DNA of 64,000 bases from Flavipsychrobacter sp. (GTDB lineage: Bacteria > Bacteroidota > Bacteroidia > Chitinophagales > Chitinophagaceae), in NCBI GenBank assembly GCA_024508935.1, contig JANINW010000014.1, forward strand, positions 255,550 to 319,549. The letters are read 5' to 3'. Within the stretch, counting starts at the first letter, position 1; every line of letters begins with the position of its first letter. A program made the translations under genes and the position numbers. Shown in pieces: positions 33,450 to 42,657 of the stretch. The notes beneath the pieces are model-generated. The model searched no databases. It saw only the letters and a list, made by a program, of their open reading frames with translations, and had not been told where the DNA came from.

Positions 33450-34214
33450 ATGGCTTTTTATGATCTGTCAAAGAAAGAGCGGGAAACATTAGTAGCAGAA
33501 ATGCAGGGCATCATATTGGCTGAATTGGAAACCCAGCGGGCCGATAAGACCATTGCGTATTTTGGTGACGCAGATACCTATATCCGAAAGGCTGCTTATA
33601 TCAATGTGGGCAAAATATATTTTGCAGAAAAAGCGCTGCAGAAGGCTGTATTGAAATTGCTGGACCATTTATTCAAGGATGCACACTACCATATACGGCA
33701 AACAGTTGTGAATGCCGCAGGAGAAATAGGCAAAAAGCAATTTGAACCCGTACAGTATTTTCTTGATACAGGTTTGTTTGATAAGCACCATACGGTGCGC
33801 AATGCAGTGATCGGTTCAGTAAAAAAGATGGGCGAGGTGAATCCCGGCCCAGTGCTGGAATGGGCCCGCAAATACCTGCATCATACAGATAAGGAAGTGC
33901 GCCGCGAAATATGCCATGGCATAGAGCTAAGGGGCCGTAAATACCCCGAAGATATTTTGCCCATGCTTAAAGAACTGGAACATGATAAAACAGCCCGGGT
34001 AAGAAACACCCTTGTACACGTGCTGGGACAGATAGCTTACAAAAAAGGCTGCCTGCAAACAGTGGTAACCCATCTTAAAACCTGGGAGAATAAAGACATT
34101 GTAACTGCTGCGCTGGATGAGATAATAGATGTGCATTACCGGTACCGTAATTTTAGCTATATGACACAAGATGAAGCCAGGGAATATATTCGAAAAGAAA
34201 TGAATTTGGCATAG
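33450..34214 (+). CDS. HEAT-repeat protein
   Basis: The 254-residue protein is almost wholly helical, with repeated pairs resembling HEAT repeats (VLKLLDHLFKDAHYHIRQTVVNA, then TVRNAVIGSVKKMGE, then DKEVRREICHGIELRG, then RVRNTLVHVLGQIA). Such proteins are scaffolds for protein or DNA interactions; a DNA-alkylation-repair-like role is possible but not shown. The ATG at 33450 is preferred to a TTG at 33444. Its start is only five bases from the divergent acyltransferase start. Confidence 0.75.
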   Translation: MAFYDLSKKERETLVAEMQGIILAELETQRADKTIAYFGDADTYIRKAAYINVGKIYFAEKALQKAVLKLLDHLFKDAHYHIRQTVVNAAGEIGKKQFEPVQYFLDTGLFDKHHTVRNAVIGSVKKMGEVNPGPVLEWARKYLHHTDKEVRREICHGIELRGRKYPEDILPMLKELEHDKTARVRNTLVHVLGQIAYKKGCLQTVVTHLKTWENKDIVTAALDEIIDVHYRYRNFSYMTQDEAREYIRKEMNLA

Positions 34215-34236
34215 AGTTTGGGGTATTATTAATGCT

Positions 34237-34689
34237 ATGAGACCTGCTATCAACGGCTTATTAATTTTGAGTTTATTATTTGCCGCTTCCTGCAATTGCA
34301 TGTATAAAAAAGATTGTGCAGAACCCTACCTGGTACAGGATGGTACCTATTTTAATAATTTCTCCGGTGAAGAGCTGGATAGCATGCAAATAACCATGTA
34401 TGCAATCAATTCCGGTTTTACAAACCCGTACGATAGTGTAACAATTTTAAAAGAAGAGCTAGATAGCCTGGAAGCTAACCGTTTTAAACTGCGGTATACG
34501 CCATCTCCAAATGCTGACACTAAAATATTTTTACCGCGGCTTTACCGTACCTATAAGATCAATAATTTCAGGTGGAAGGAAGTGACCTGTAAAAAATGCG
34601 CTTTCAAAAAAGAAACAAACCGCGAACCGGATGGCTTTGATATTAATGGCCAGTACCAGGCAGGTTTCTCGGTTAATATCTATAAATAA
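34237..34689 (+). CDS. Small lipoprotein of unknown function
   Basis: The 150-residue protein has a lipoprotein signal peptide with the lipobox AASC (Cys19), followed by a soluble domain with six further Cys, including CNC near the lipobox and a CKKC pair near residue 121. No known family is recognised. The next lipoprotein gene starts 11 bases after its stop, so the two are probably co-transcribed. Confidence 0.6.
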   Translation: MRPAINGLLILSLLFAASCNCMYKKDCAEPYLVQDGTYFNNFSGEELDSMQITMYAINSGFTNPYDSVTILKEELDSLEANRFKLRYTPSPNADTKIFLPRLYRTYKINNFRWKEVTCKKCAFKKETNREPDGFDINGQYQAGFSVNIYK

Positions 34690-34700
34690 AGTAACCTATC

Positions 34701-35216
34701 ATGCAAAAAATCCTTATCACTGTAGCATGTCTTCTTATTTTAATAAGCTGCAAACAACGCTATGCAGAACCCCGGTCATCGGGTTGGTCCACTTCTGCGG
34801 TATTTTATAAAAACTGGGCTGTTGATTCTGTTCATCGGGCTGATGGACGACTTGGTTTCAGTGTACATCCCAACGGTGGCAACACCGTATTTGTGTGGAG
34901 CCGCAATGCCGGAGAGAATGATAATATATGGGACAATGAATATTCCGGTAGTTTGTATATACAGGTTGATTCGGCAGCAAGCTCCTTCTCTTATACTAAC
35001 GAAGAAATGCCGCAGCACTTCACTATTTACCGGGGTGCCGGAGCCTGGGGTGGTTATGGTGATACGCTGGTGACAAAAGGCCGTATTTCCGGTACAAAGC
35101 TGAGTGAAGACCGATGGAATCTTGATATAGATGTAACACTCCCGTCAAAAGATGATATTTCGGGGCTGGAACATATTGTCAATAATTCGGTGTTTACTTA
35201 TAAAGAGATGCCTTAA
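34701..35216 (+). CDS. Small lipoprotein of unknown function
   Basis: The 171-residue protein has a short signal peptide with the lipobox LISC (Cys17), then a domain rich in beta strands, Gly and aromatic residues. No family is recognised. It should sit in the periplasm or outer membrane. It is 61 bases upstream of the large T9SS protein. Confidence 0.6.
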   Translation: MQKILITVACLLILISCKQRYAEPRSSGWSTSAVFYKNWAVDSVHRADGRLGFSVHPNGGNTVFVWSRNAGENDNIWDNEYSGSLYIQVDSAASSFSYTNEEMPQHFTIYRGAGAWGGYGDTLVTKGRISGTKLSEDRWNLDIDVTLPSKDDISGLEHIVNNSVFTYKEMP

Positions 35217-35277
35217 CCGAACCTGTACACTGGCATTTTTTTCTTAATTTCAAGGCTTAATTTAATTTCAGCCCCGG

Positions 35278-38247
35278 ATGACCAGGACCCGTGCTTTCCT
35301 TTTTGTACACCTTATTATTCTATCTGTTATTTTTTTACCGCGGGCAGTTTATGCAAACCATTGTGCAGGGGGAGAGCTTGTGTACCAATGGGTGAGTGAT
35401 TCTACTTACAGGTTTTATTTTAAGTGTTACCGCGATTGCGGGGCAGCAGCTGCGCCTGCAACGCAGGAAATGTGCCTTGTCAATTCCTGTGCCCCATCCC
35501 TGAATTTTAGTATCACTTTATCTAAATCGGCATCGCCGGTGAGCTATGGCAATCCGAATGGTACACCACTTAATAGTGTATGCTCTTCTTATCCCGGCAA
35601 GTGCCAGAATCCATCGTCTGCCATACCGGGCTATGAGGAATGGTGGTATACCGGTCAGGCCACGCTGCCTATACGTTGCACCGGGTGGACGTTTTCTGTA
35701 TTTGTTAGTCCCAGGCTGGCAAGCAATAATATAGGTACCGGAAATTTTTATATCGATGCTACATTTGACAATCTTAATTTCCAGGGCAATTCTTCTCCTG
35801 TTTTCAATACACCGCCTATACCATACACCTGTTTAAATCAAAATATCAATTACAATTTTGGTGCAGCAGATAAAAACCAGGATTCTCTGGTGACGGAACT
35901 TATACAGCCCAGGAGCTCGGCCGGGTGCAGTACTTCTGTGGCTACACTTATGTTTGCCCCCGGCACGCCAGCATACAATATGTTTACCAATCCTATACAA
36001 ACGGGTAATACATTTTCACTTGTCTCCAAGACCGGCAATATGAATTTTACACCCACATTGAGCGGGCCGTCCACTATAGCGTTGCGGGTAAAAGAATACC
36101 GCAATGGCCGTTTTATCGGCACGGTGATGCGCGATGTTCAATTGAATGTGCTGAGTGCCTGTTCCAACATTCCACCAATACTTACCGTTTCGGGTAGCAG
36201 CATTATAGGTGGGGCCTATGCAGCAGGGCAGGTGAGCGGTTGCCCCGAGCAGCCATTGAATTTTTGTTTTGATATTAAATCTTCCAATGCTGCATCGGTT
36301 TTGTTAGCAACAGATAACCATGCAACGGTATTTCCTTTATCGGCGGTAACCTACACTAATGTTGCGCACGATTCTATAAGGGGGTGCTATCAATGGGCGC
36401 CTACCATCAATGATACCGGGTTAAGGACTTTTGTTATTGTTGTCCGTGATTCATCTTGTACCAGTCCCGGTATTATCAATTATTACCACTATACCATACC
36501 TATATATATCTGGCCACCCACACGTGCGTATAAAGATACCAGTATTTGTCCCGGGGCATCTGTGCAGCTTGCTGCGGTTAACGGCGGCAGCTATGTGTGG
36601 TACGCTGTGGCAGGCGGCGCAGGCAACAGCAGTCTCAGTTGCACGGCTTGTCCTAGTCCTGTAGCTACTCCTAATATTACTACTTCTTATGTAGTTGTTT
36701 CAAATGTTAATAGCTATTGTTCTAACAACACAGCTTCCGTTCTCATCACTGTTTTCCCCCCGCCGGCGTTCACACCCCTTAGCACTATAGTGGCTTGCCC
36801 GCGCAGTCCGCGGCAACTGGACCTGCAGCCGGTACCACCCACTGGCAGCACCTATCGTTATAAATGGACACCACCCACTTATCTTTCCAACGATACCATA
36901 TATAACCCTGTAACCACGCCTTATAATGATGTAACCTACATTGCTACCATTACTACTGAGAAGAATTGTAAAGCCTATGATACAATACTGGTAGATATCC
37001 TCAATGGTGCGAATATCCACTCGACAGATACTACTATTTGTTACGGGCAGGTGATAAAGCCAACTGTTACCCACGATTCAAGATATTCTTTTAACTGGAC
37101 AACCAATTCACCATCCAGTACCATAAGTTTTCCAAATTTTGCCAGTCCAAGTATTCAACCGAATGTTTTGGGTAAATATATGTATGTGCTCACGGCCTCT
37201 TTCCCGGGATGCGCAGATACTACCGATACCATAATGATAGAGGCACAGCCCGTGCCCGATGTAAAGGTGAGTGATGACAGGCGCCTGTGTTTTGGAGATA
37301 CCATGCACCTGGTTGATACTGTAACGCCGTCAGGCTATACTTTCAAACTGCGCTGGTCGCCGGGTAAAGGTTTTTCAGACTCTACCGTATTGAACCCTGT
37401 TTATTACGGAGGGCAAACAGGTATATTTAAATTGAAACTTACGGCTTCCACATCGGCAGGTTGTGCAGATTCTAATTTTGTTACCGTAATTGTGGGTAAA
37501 CCTACGCTGGCATTGAACCTTATGTCGAAAGACACTACTATATGCGGCGGAGATACGGTGAGGCTGAATGTGAATCCAAATGGCCTGAGCGGGGTAGTGT
37601 GGCAACCAGCCTTTACAATCAGTGATGATTCTTCCTATACACCGGATGTTTATCCCGGTGCAACCACCAACTATAAGGTAAGGGCTACAGATACAAGCGG
37701 TTGCCTTGATTCCCAGTATGTAAAAATTACGGTGAAACCGGAAGCTATTATAAACCTGCCCGACTCAGTGCATATATACCCCGGGGAATCTTACGAAATG
37801 AGTCCTGAAACCAATTGCTTGTTCTTTACCTGGAGTCCCGGCTTCTGGATCAGCAACAGCGGTATACAGAACCCCGTGGTAACGCCGGAGAAAAGCATAC
37901 GATATACAGTGAATGCCCATACAGAATTTGGCTGTGCGGCATCAGACACTATAGATGTGTTCCTGCTGCCCGAAAGTATTATAGATGTACCCAATGCCTT
38001 TACGCCTACTGAAAAGATAAACCCAGTAATAAGCCCTGTGTACCGGGGGAAAGTGGTGCTCAAAAGTTTTGCCATATACAACCGCTGGGGCAAGAAGGTG
38101 TTTGAGACCAATGACCTGAACAATGGTTGGGACGGCACCTATAATGGCGAAAAGCAACCGACAGAAGTATACATTTACACCTTAGAGGCTATTACTTATA
38201 AGGGTAATAAGATATTTAAACAGGGCAATATAACCCTGCTTAGGTAG
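35278..38247 (+). CDS. Large secreted T9SS type B protein with gliding motility-associated C-terminal domain
   Basis: The 989-residue protein has a signal peptide (cut near VYANHC) and a Cys-rich N-terminal region (about 30-290), then a series of Ig/PKD-like beta-sandwich domains (roughly one per 80-90 residues; pattern C-x-G-D-T-x-x-L and D-T-x-x-V). The last about 90 residues match the CHU_C gliding-associated sorting domain (PNAFTPTEKINP, FAIYNRWGKKVFET, GWDGTYNGEKQPTEVYIY), the T9SS type B signal. It should be exported through the T9SS to the cell surface as an adhesin or surface-layer protein. It appears to be monocistronic. Confidence 0.88.
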   Translation: MTRTRAFLFVHLIILSVIFLPRAVYANHCAGGELVYQWVSDSTYRFYFKCYRDCGAAAAPATQEMCLVNSCAPSLNFSITLSKSASPVSYGNPNGTPLNSVCSSYPGKCQNPSSAIPGYEEWWYTGQATLPIRCTGWTFSVFVSPRLASNNIGTGNFYIDATFDNLNFQGNSSPVFNTPPIPYTCLNQNINYNFGAADKNQDSLVTELIQPRSSAGCSTSVATLMFAPGTPAYNMFTNPIQTGNTFSLVSKTGNMNFTPTLSGPSTIALRVKEYRNGRFIGTVMRDVQLNVLSACSNIPPILTVSGSSIIGGAYAAGQVSGCPEQPLNFCFDIKSSNAASVLLATDNHATVFPLSAVTYTNVAHDSIRGCYQWAPTINDTGLRTFVIVVRDSSCTSPGIINYYHYTIPIYIWPPTRAYKDTSICPGASVQLAAVNGGSYVWYAVAGGAGNSSLSCTACPSPVATPNITTSYVVVSNVNSYCSNNTASVLITVFPPPAFTPLSTIVACPRSPRQLDLQPVPPTGSTYRYKWTPPTYLSNDTIYNPVTTPYNDVTYIATITTEKNCKAYDTILVDILNGANIHSTDTTICYGQVIKPTVTHDSRYSFNWTTNSPSSTISFPNFASPSIQPNVLGKYMYVLTASFPGCADTTDTIMIEAQPVPDVKVSDDRRLCFGDTMHLVDTVTPSGYTFKLRWSPGKGFSDSTVLNPVYYGGQTGIFKLKLTASTSAGCADSNFVTVIVGKPTLALNLMSKDTTICGGDTVRLNVNPNGLSGVVWQPAFTISDDSSYTPDVYPGATTNYKVRATDTSGCLDSQYVKITVKPEAIINLPDSVHIYPGESYEMSPETNCLFFTWSPGFWISNSGIQNPVVTPEKSIRYTVNAHTEFGCAASDTIDVFLLPESIIDVPNAFTPTEKINPVISPVYRGKVVLKSFAIYNRWGKKVFETNDLNNGWDGTYNGEKQPTEVYIYTLEAITYKGNKIFKQGNITLLR

Positions 38248-38349
38248 CTGTATTTTAACCTGTAGTTGAATATTTGCTTTTATTTCACGCGGTTGTTTTT
38301 AACCTTTGCACGCAAATTGGGTTATAGTATAGCTTAATTGTTTGCCGTA

Positions 38350-39540
38350 GTGAAGATCATACCCCTCATATATACTGTTATAATCAGCTTATTGCCGTTT
38401 ATGACATTTGCCCAAACCGATAGCCTAGGTAGAGAAAGAGATATTATAGACTTAGGCAGGCAAATATTTGCCCGTAAACCTGCCCGTACAGGCGATGCAG
38501 TGCAGCAAGACAAATTGAGGCTGTCTGTATTACCCGCTGCAGGTTACACATTGCAGACCGGCTTTGCAGGTGTCCTTTCGGCCAATGCTATTTTCCGTAC
38601 CGGCAGAGATTCGGCTGATAATATTTCTGCGATACTCACCAATATTACTTATTCTGAATACAGGCAGGTTATTTTACCATTGCAAGGCTATATCTGGACC
38701 AGGGATAATAAATACAATATCATTGTAGACTGGCGGTTTATGAAGTACCCTCAATATACTTATGGTTTGGGGGGGTATACAAAAGCAACAGACGGATACC
38801 GGATCGACTATTCTAATATTCATTTGTACCAGACACTGATGCGTTATGTGGCGCCATATATATATGCAGGCCTGGGATATAATTTCGATTATTACTGGAA
38901 TGTGAAAGAATTAAGTCCGCCGGTGGGTAAAGTAACCGATTTTCAATCGTATGGACTGAGTGATAAAGTAGTAGCATCGGGTATTACCCTGAATGGTTTA
39001 TATGATAGCCGTAAAAACCCCATCAATGCAACGCAAGGTAGTTTTGCAAGAGTTACCTACCGGCCCAACTTCACCTGGATGGGCAGTGATGCCAATTGGC
39101 AATCACTGATTTTTGACCTCAGGCATTATTTCAAATTCCCTTCCCGTTCGCACAATGTGCTGGCGATATGGAGTTATGATTGGTTCACCACCGGTGGCAC
39201 CCCTCCTTACCTGATGCTGCCGGGAACAGGATGGGATCCTTACAGTAATACCGGCAGGGGCTATATACAAGGAAGGTACCGGGGGCGCAATATGCTGTAC
39301 CTGGAAGGGGAATACCGTTTCCGCATCACGCGAAATGGTTTGCTGGGCGGTGTGGTGTATGCTAACGGAGAATCGGTAAGCGAACCTGTTACAAATCGTT
39401 TTGAGACCGTAGCACCTGGTTGGGGCGGTGGCCTGCGGATAAGACTGAATAAGTTTTCCAATACCAATATTGCTATTGATTATTCATTTGGCCTGAATGG
39501 TTCGCGCGGATTTTTTGTGAACCTGGGTGAAGTCTTCTAA
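38350..39540 (+). CDS. BamA/TamA-like (Omp85 superfamily) outer-membrane beta-barrel protein
   Basis: The 396-residue protein, read from GTG at 38350, has a signal peptide (KIIPLIYTVIISLLPFMTFAQ) and then an Omp85-like barrel without POTRA domains. The landmark is the loop-6 region GRGYIQGRYRGRNMLYLEGEYRF, which matches the [V/I]RG[F/Y] motif, and the C-terminus shows RLNKFSNTNIAIDYSFG and ends in Phe. The frame is open to a TTG at 38338, but the GTG gives a clean signal peptide. The protein resembles short surface-antigen-type Omp85 members; its partner and client are unknown. Confidence 0.78.
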   Translation: MKIIPLIYTVIISLLPFMTFAQTDSLGRERDIIDLGRQIFARKPARTGDAVQQDKLRLSVLPAAGYTLQTGFAGVLSANAIFRTGRDSADNISAILTNITYSEYRQVILPLQGYIWTRDNKYNIIVDWRFMKYPQYTYGLGGYTKATDGYRIDYSNIHLYQTLMRYVAPYIYAGLGYNFDYYWNVKELSPPVGKVTDFQSYGLSDKVVASGITLNGLYDSRKNPINATQGSFARVTYRPNFTWMGSDANWQSLIFDLRHYFKFPSRSHNVLAIWSYDWFTTGGTPPYLMLPGTGWDPYSNTGRGYIQGRYRGRNMLYLEGEYRFRITRNGLLGGVVYANGESVSEPVTNRFETVAPGWGGGLRIRLNKFSNTNIAIDYSFGLNGSRGFFVNLGEVF

Positions 39541-39590
39541 GTATAAATTCAGCTTTCTTTAATCTGTAAACTACCAATGTGGTTTTTGAT

Positions 39591-39598
39591 TAGTTTTG
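39591..39598 (+). promoter_or_regulatory. Putative -7 promoter element of the leucine-dehydrogenase-family gene
   Basis: TAGTTTTG matches TAnnTTTG and lies 19 bases upstream of the ATG at 39618. It follows the 3' end of the Omp85-like gene by 50 bases, so the gene has its own promoter. Confidence 0.5.
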
Positions 39599-39617
39599 CA
39601 CCCTAATTTTTAACTTC

Positions 39618-40691
39618 ATGCAGCAATCTGTATTTGACCTGATGCAGCAAATGGGGCACGAACAAGTGGTGTTCTGCCACGATCCTCATTCAGGCCTCAA
39701 CGCTATCATAGCTATTCATAACACAACCCTTGGCCCGGCACTGGGTGGTACCCGTTTATGGAATTATAATACCCATGAAGAAGGTATCATTGATGCCTTG
39801 CGTCTTAGCCGTGGCATGACCTATAAAGCAGCCATCAGTGGTCTGAATTTAGGTGGTGGTAAAGCTGTGATCATTGGCGATGCAGCTAAGGTTAAATCGG
39901 AAGCTTTATGGCGTCGTTACGGCAAGTTTGTAGACAGCCTGAACGGCAAGTATATTACTGCTGAGGATGTAAATACATCTGCCCGCGATATGGAGTATAT
40001 AGCACTGGAAACACAGTCTGTAACAGGGGTGCCCGAATATATGGGCGGCAGTGGCGATCCTTCTCCGTTTACAGCCTATGGTGTATTTGTAGGTATGAAA
40101 GCTTCTGCTAAAAAAGTATGGGGCAATGATAGCCTTTCCGGCAAAAAAGTATTGGTACAGGGCGTAGGCCATGTAGGCCAGTACCTGGTAGGCCACCTGA
40201 TAGAGGAAGGTGCTAAAGTGTATATTACCGATATCAACCAGGATAAAATAAAACAGACGGTAGATAAATTCCGCAGTGTAGAAGTGGTAGATGGTGCTAA
40301 GATATTTGATATGGAAATGGATATCTATGCGCCTTGTGCCTTAGGCGCTACCGTAAACAGCGAAAGCATTGCTAAAATGAAATGCCCGATCATTGCCGGC
40401 GCTGCTAATAACCAGCTGGCTGATGAGAATGTGCATGGCCCTATGCTGGTAGAAAAAGGCATTGTTTATGCACCGGATTTCCTGATAAATGCTGGTGGTC
40501 TTATAAATGTAAGCGCTGAACTGGATGGCTACAACCGCGAACGTGTAATGGGTAATGTAGAGAAAATATATGGCCGTACACTGGAAATTTATGACCTGAG
40601 CGAGCAAGAGAACATTCATACCCAGGCTGCAGCTATAAAGCTGGCCGAAAAACGCCTGCAGGATATTGCGAATGTTAAAGCAAGATTGTAA
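39618..40691 (+). CDS. Leu/Phe/Val (Glu/Leu/Phe/Val family) dehydrogenase
   Basis: The enzyme performs reversible NAD-dependent deamination of branched-chain amino acids to 2-oxo acids. The 357-residue length is that of leucine dehydrogenase. Visible features: the substrate loop GGTRLWNYN, the catalytic Lys in GLNLGGGKAVIIGD, the NAD Rossmann motif VQGVGHVGQYL, and AGAANNQLAD with PDFLINAGGLI. The distinction from phenylalanine or valine dehydrogenase is not made here. It supplies branched-chain oxo acids to the catabolic route that ends in HMG-CoA lyase. A strong terminator follows. Confidence 0.9.
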   Translation: MQQSVFDLMQQMGHEQVVFCHDPHSGLNAIIAIHNTTLGPALGGTRLWNYNTHEEGIIDALRLSRGMTYKAAISGLNLGGGKAVIIGDAAKVKSEALWRRYGKFVDSLNGKYITAEDVNTSARDMEYIALETQSVTGVPEYMGGSGDPSPFTAYGVFVGMKASAKKVWGNDSLSGKKVLVQGVGHVGQYLVGHLIEEGAKVYITDINQDKIKQTVDKFRSVEVVDGAKIFDMEMDIYAPCALGATVNSESIAKMKCPIIAGAANNQLADENVHGPMLVEKGIVYAPDFLINAGGLINVSAELDGYNRERVMGNVEKIYGRTLEIYDLSEQENIHTQAAAIKLAEKRLQDIANVKARL

Positions 40692-40710
40692 TACAATATT
40701 TTTATACTGA

Positions 40711-40740
40711 AAAAGCCTCAGCATTTGCTGAGGCTTTTTT
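40711..40740 (+). terminator. Rho-independent terminator after the leucine-dehydrogenase-family gene
   Basis: A perfect 12-bp stem (AAAAGCCTCAGC / GCTGAGGCTTTT) with a 4-nt loop is followed by a run of T. It lies between convergent genes. Confidence 0.92.
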
Positions 40741-40780
40741 TTATTGGTTGGAATATGATAATGAAACGAGATGCTATGCA

Positions 40781-42238
40781 CTATTTGGTTATGGTATTTT
40801 GATAAGCTACCAGGCCGCTCAATATATTGCGACATAGTTGATCAAGCTGTTCATCGTTATCGATACGTGTTATATCGGCAGTATTATCCATATAGCCACA
40901 TTCTATCAGCACCGCAGGCATATCTGCATTGCGCAACACATGTATCCCTTTGTCTAACAAGCGCGATTGTATTTGCATGGTACGTAGTTGGGCAGCAATA
41001 GCAGAACCCAGCACCTTGCTTTGTTCGTAGTGGCTGCTGCGTTTCTCTACCATTATATCGAAACCGTCAAATTTTGATTCAGCATCTTTTGAATTGACAT
41101 GGACAGATACCAGCATATCTGCGGCGTTATTATTGGCCCTGGTCACTCTTTCTTCCGGGTTTAGATCCTGGTCTTGGGAGCGTATGGTTATCACTTTTAC
41201 ATTGTAAGCGGCGCCTAATTGTAAAATACGGTTAGCGATTTTCAATGTAAGGTCCTTTTCTTTTAGTCCTTTTGCGCCCAATGCGCCATCGTCGGCACCT
41301 CCATGGCCTGCGTCGAGCGCCAGTACTATGGTTTTATTGGCACGGGTAACCTTTTCGCTATTTACCTTGAACGAAAACAGCAAAACGCTAGCAGCTATAA
41401 CAGGTAGTACCATTAGCTTGCGCATGGATAGGTAGCCTGTATGTTTTAATTGATTGAGCATAATTAATCTTCTTTTTGTGGATGAATAGAAAAACGGATG
41501 TATGATATCCGGGAATTTATTGCCATAATGCGTCTGCAGCAGCATATGGGCAAAGGCTTCAGTATTGTTATCGGTTATGGCGTTTTCGTCGGCCAGGAAC
41601 TCGTGTACCAGTGACAATTCTTTTTGTATGATCCAGTAGCAGGGATTGAGCCAGCACAAGGCAACGGTAAGCTGCATAAACAGTTTATCCCATGTGTGGC
41701 CTTGCCGTATATGGGCCAGTTCGTGCTGTAAAATGAGCCGGCCGGCATGGCTCTGAATATCTATATCCCCCCGCCAGAAAAGGTTATTGAGAAAGGAGAA
41801 CGGCGCGCGGCTGTTTTGTGTATATACAAAATGGAACCCTTGCATTTTTGTTGTTATACTTTTATGCTTTAGTCGGTACACCCAGGCAACTCTTGCCACT
41901 AATGTACCCAGTATGAACAGGCTCACTAAGGTGTATGCACCAAGCGCTATAAGGTCTTTATATGCCAGCCACGAGCTTGCCTGGGCCACTTCCTGTTCGG
42001 TGCCATTGCCGGGCAATACCTGCAATAATTTAAAAGCAGCAGGTACCTGTTGCGATGGGGCATGCCATTCGAAATGCAGTAAGGGTATCAGTATACTGAG
42101 CACTGTAGCAGCAAGTAAATAGATCCTGTTATATACATGCATCCTGCGGTTGCGCAGGAAAAGCCAGTAATAACCCAGCATCAGGGCGCTGCAAACAAAT
42201 GATTTGAACAAAAAAGCAATAGCCGGTGTTAATAGCAT
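40781..42238 (-). CDS. M56 (BlaR1-type) zinc metalloprotease fused to an N-acetylmuramoyl-L-alanine amidase domain
   Basis: The 485-residue protein starts like BlaR1/MecR1: transmembrane helices at about 5-25, 38-56 and 92-120, a cytoplasmic zinc protease domain with HELAH at 172-176 and an acidic segment HEFLADENA near 212-220, then a further helix (about 274-290). Where BlaR1 carries a penicillin-binding sensor, this one has an Amidase_3 domain (about 303-480) with all expected zinc/catalytic residues: His312 (DAGHGG), Glu327, His380 (VSVHVNS) and Glu446 (VLIECGYMDN). The topology places it in the periplasm. It lies directly downstream of blaI, whose stop and its ATG share one base at 42238. 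Presumed to sense or cut cell-wall fragments and cleave BlaI. Confidence 0.88.
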   Translation of the reverse strand: MLLTPAIAFLFKSFVCSALMLGYYWLFLRNRRMHVYNRIYLLAATVLSILIPLLHFEWHAPSQQVPAAFKLLQVLPGNGTEQEVAQASSWLAYKDLIALGAYTLVSLFILGTLVARVAWVYRLKHKSITTKMQGFHFVYTQNSRAPFSFLNNLFWRGDIDIQSHAGRLILQHELAHIRQGHTWDKLFMQLTVALCWLNPCYWIIQKELSLVHEFLADENAITDNNTEAFAHMLLQTHYGNKFPDIIHPFFYSSTKRRLIMLNQLKHTGYLSMRKLMVLPVIAASVLLFSFKVNSEKVTRANKTIVLALDAGHGGADDGALGAKGLKEKDLTLKIANRILQLGAAYNVKVITIRSQDQDLNPEERVTRANNNAADMLVSVHVNSKDAESKFDGFDIMVEKRSSHYEQSKVLGSAIAAQLRTMQIQSRLLDKGIHVLRNADMPAVLIECGYMDNTADITRIDNDEQLDQLCRNILSGLVAYQNTITK

Positions 42239-42594
42239 TATTTCTTTTTTAGTTGTTTAAGCAATAGTTCAAGGTCTTGTACCGATAGTTTCTTTTCATC
42301 TACCAGGAAAGAGACCACGTTGCTGAACGACCCGTCAAAATAGCCTTTTGCTACATTGGTAAGCGTACTTTTAGAATACATCTCTTTCGATACCAGCGGC
42401 AGGTATTTATGTATACGGCCTATGTTCTCTATGGCTACAAATTCTTTTTCCACTAATATTTTTAAGATAGTGGCTACTGTATTCTTATGCGGAATTGGTT
42501 CCGGCATCTGCTTTACTATTTCCATCAGCAGGCCACCGCCCATTTTCCATAGCACTATCATTACCTGTTCCTCTGCTTTAGTCAGTGTCTTCAT
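42238..42594 (-). CDS. blaI: BlaI/MecI-family transcriptional repressor
   Basis: The 118-residue protein has the BlaI/MecI winged-helix start LTKAEEQVMIVLWKMGGG and the recognition helix region PHKNTVATILKILVEKEFV. The C-terminus (about 80-118) is the dimerisation helix pair with the Asp/Val-rich cleavage area. BlaI dimers bind ACTA-N6-TAGT-type operators, and three such boxes lie immediately upstream. Cleavage by the membrane protease downstream would derepress the operon, as in bla and mec systems. It is co-transcribed with the M56-amidase gene, starting one base earlier. Confidence 0.92.
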   Translation of the reverse strand: MKTLTKAEEQVMIVLWKMGGGLLMEIVKQMPEPIPHKNTVATILKILVEKEFVAIENIGRIHKYLPLVSKEMYSKSTLTNVAKGYFDGSFSNVVSFLVDEKKLSVQDLELLLKQLKKK

Positions 42595-42602
42595 TCTTTA
42601 AA

Positions 42603-42616
42603 ACTAAAATATTAGT
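42603..42616 (-). promoter_or_regulatory. BlaI-type operator box 1
   Basis: ACTA-N6-TAGT palindrome, starting nine bases upstream of the blaI ATG. It covers the predicted transcription start. Confidence 0.7.
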
Positions 42617-42617
42617 C

Positions 42618-42649
42618 CAAACGTAAAACTATTTTTTTAGTCGAACAAA
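42618..42649 (-). promoter_or_regulatory. Predicted blaI promoter (-33 TTTG and -7 TACGTTTG)
   Basis: On the minus strand TTTG (42649-42646) is followed after 20 bases by TACGTTTG (42625-42618). This matches the Bacteroidota promoter consensus in both boxes and spacing, the best match in the window. Operator box 2 sits between the two elements and box 1 just past the -7 element. Confidence 0.65.
42628..42641 (-). promoter_or_regulatory. BlaI-type operator box 2
   Basis: ACTA-N6-TAGT palindrome, 25 bases from box 1, in the spacer between the -33 and -7 elements. Confidence 0.7.
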
Positions 42650-42657
42650 TATTTTAA

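Noticed and set aside
38254-38269. A 16-base sequence (TTTAACCTGTAGTTGA) shared with 60282-60297, each about 80-100 bases upstream of a gene.
   Set aside because: Two exact 16-mers are expected by chance about as often as not in 64 kb of AT-rich sequence. There is no further similarity around them.
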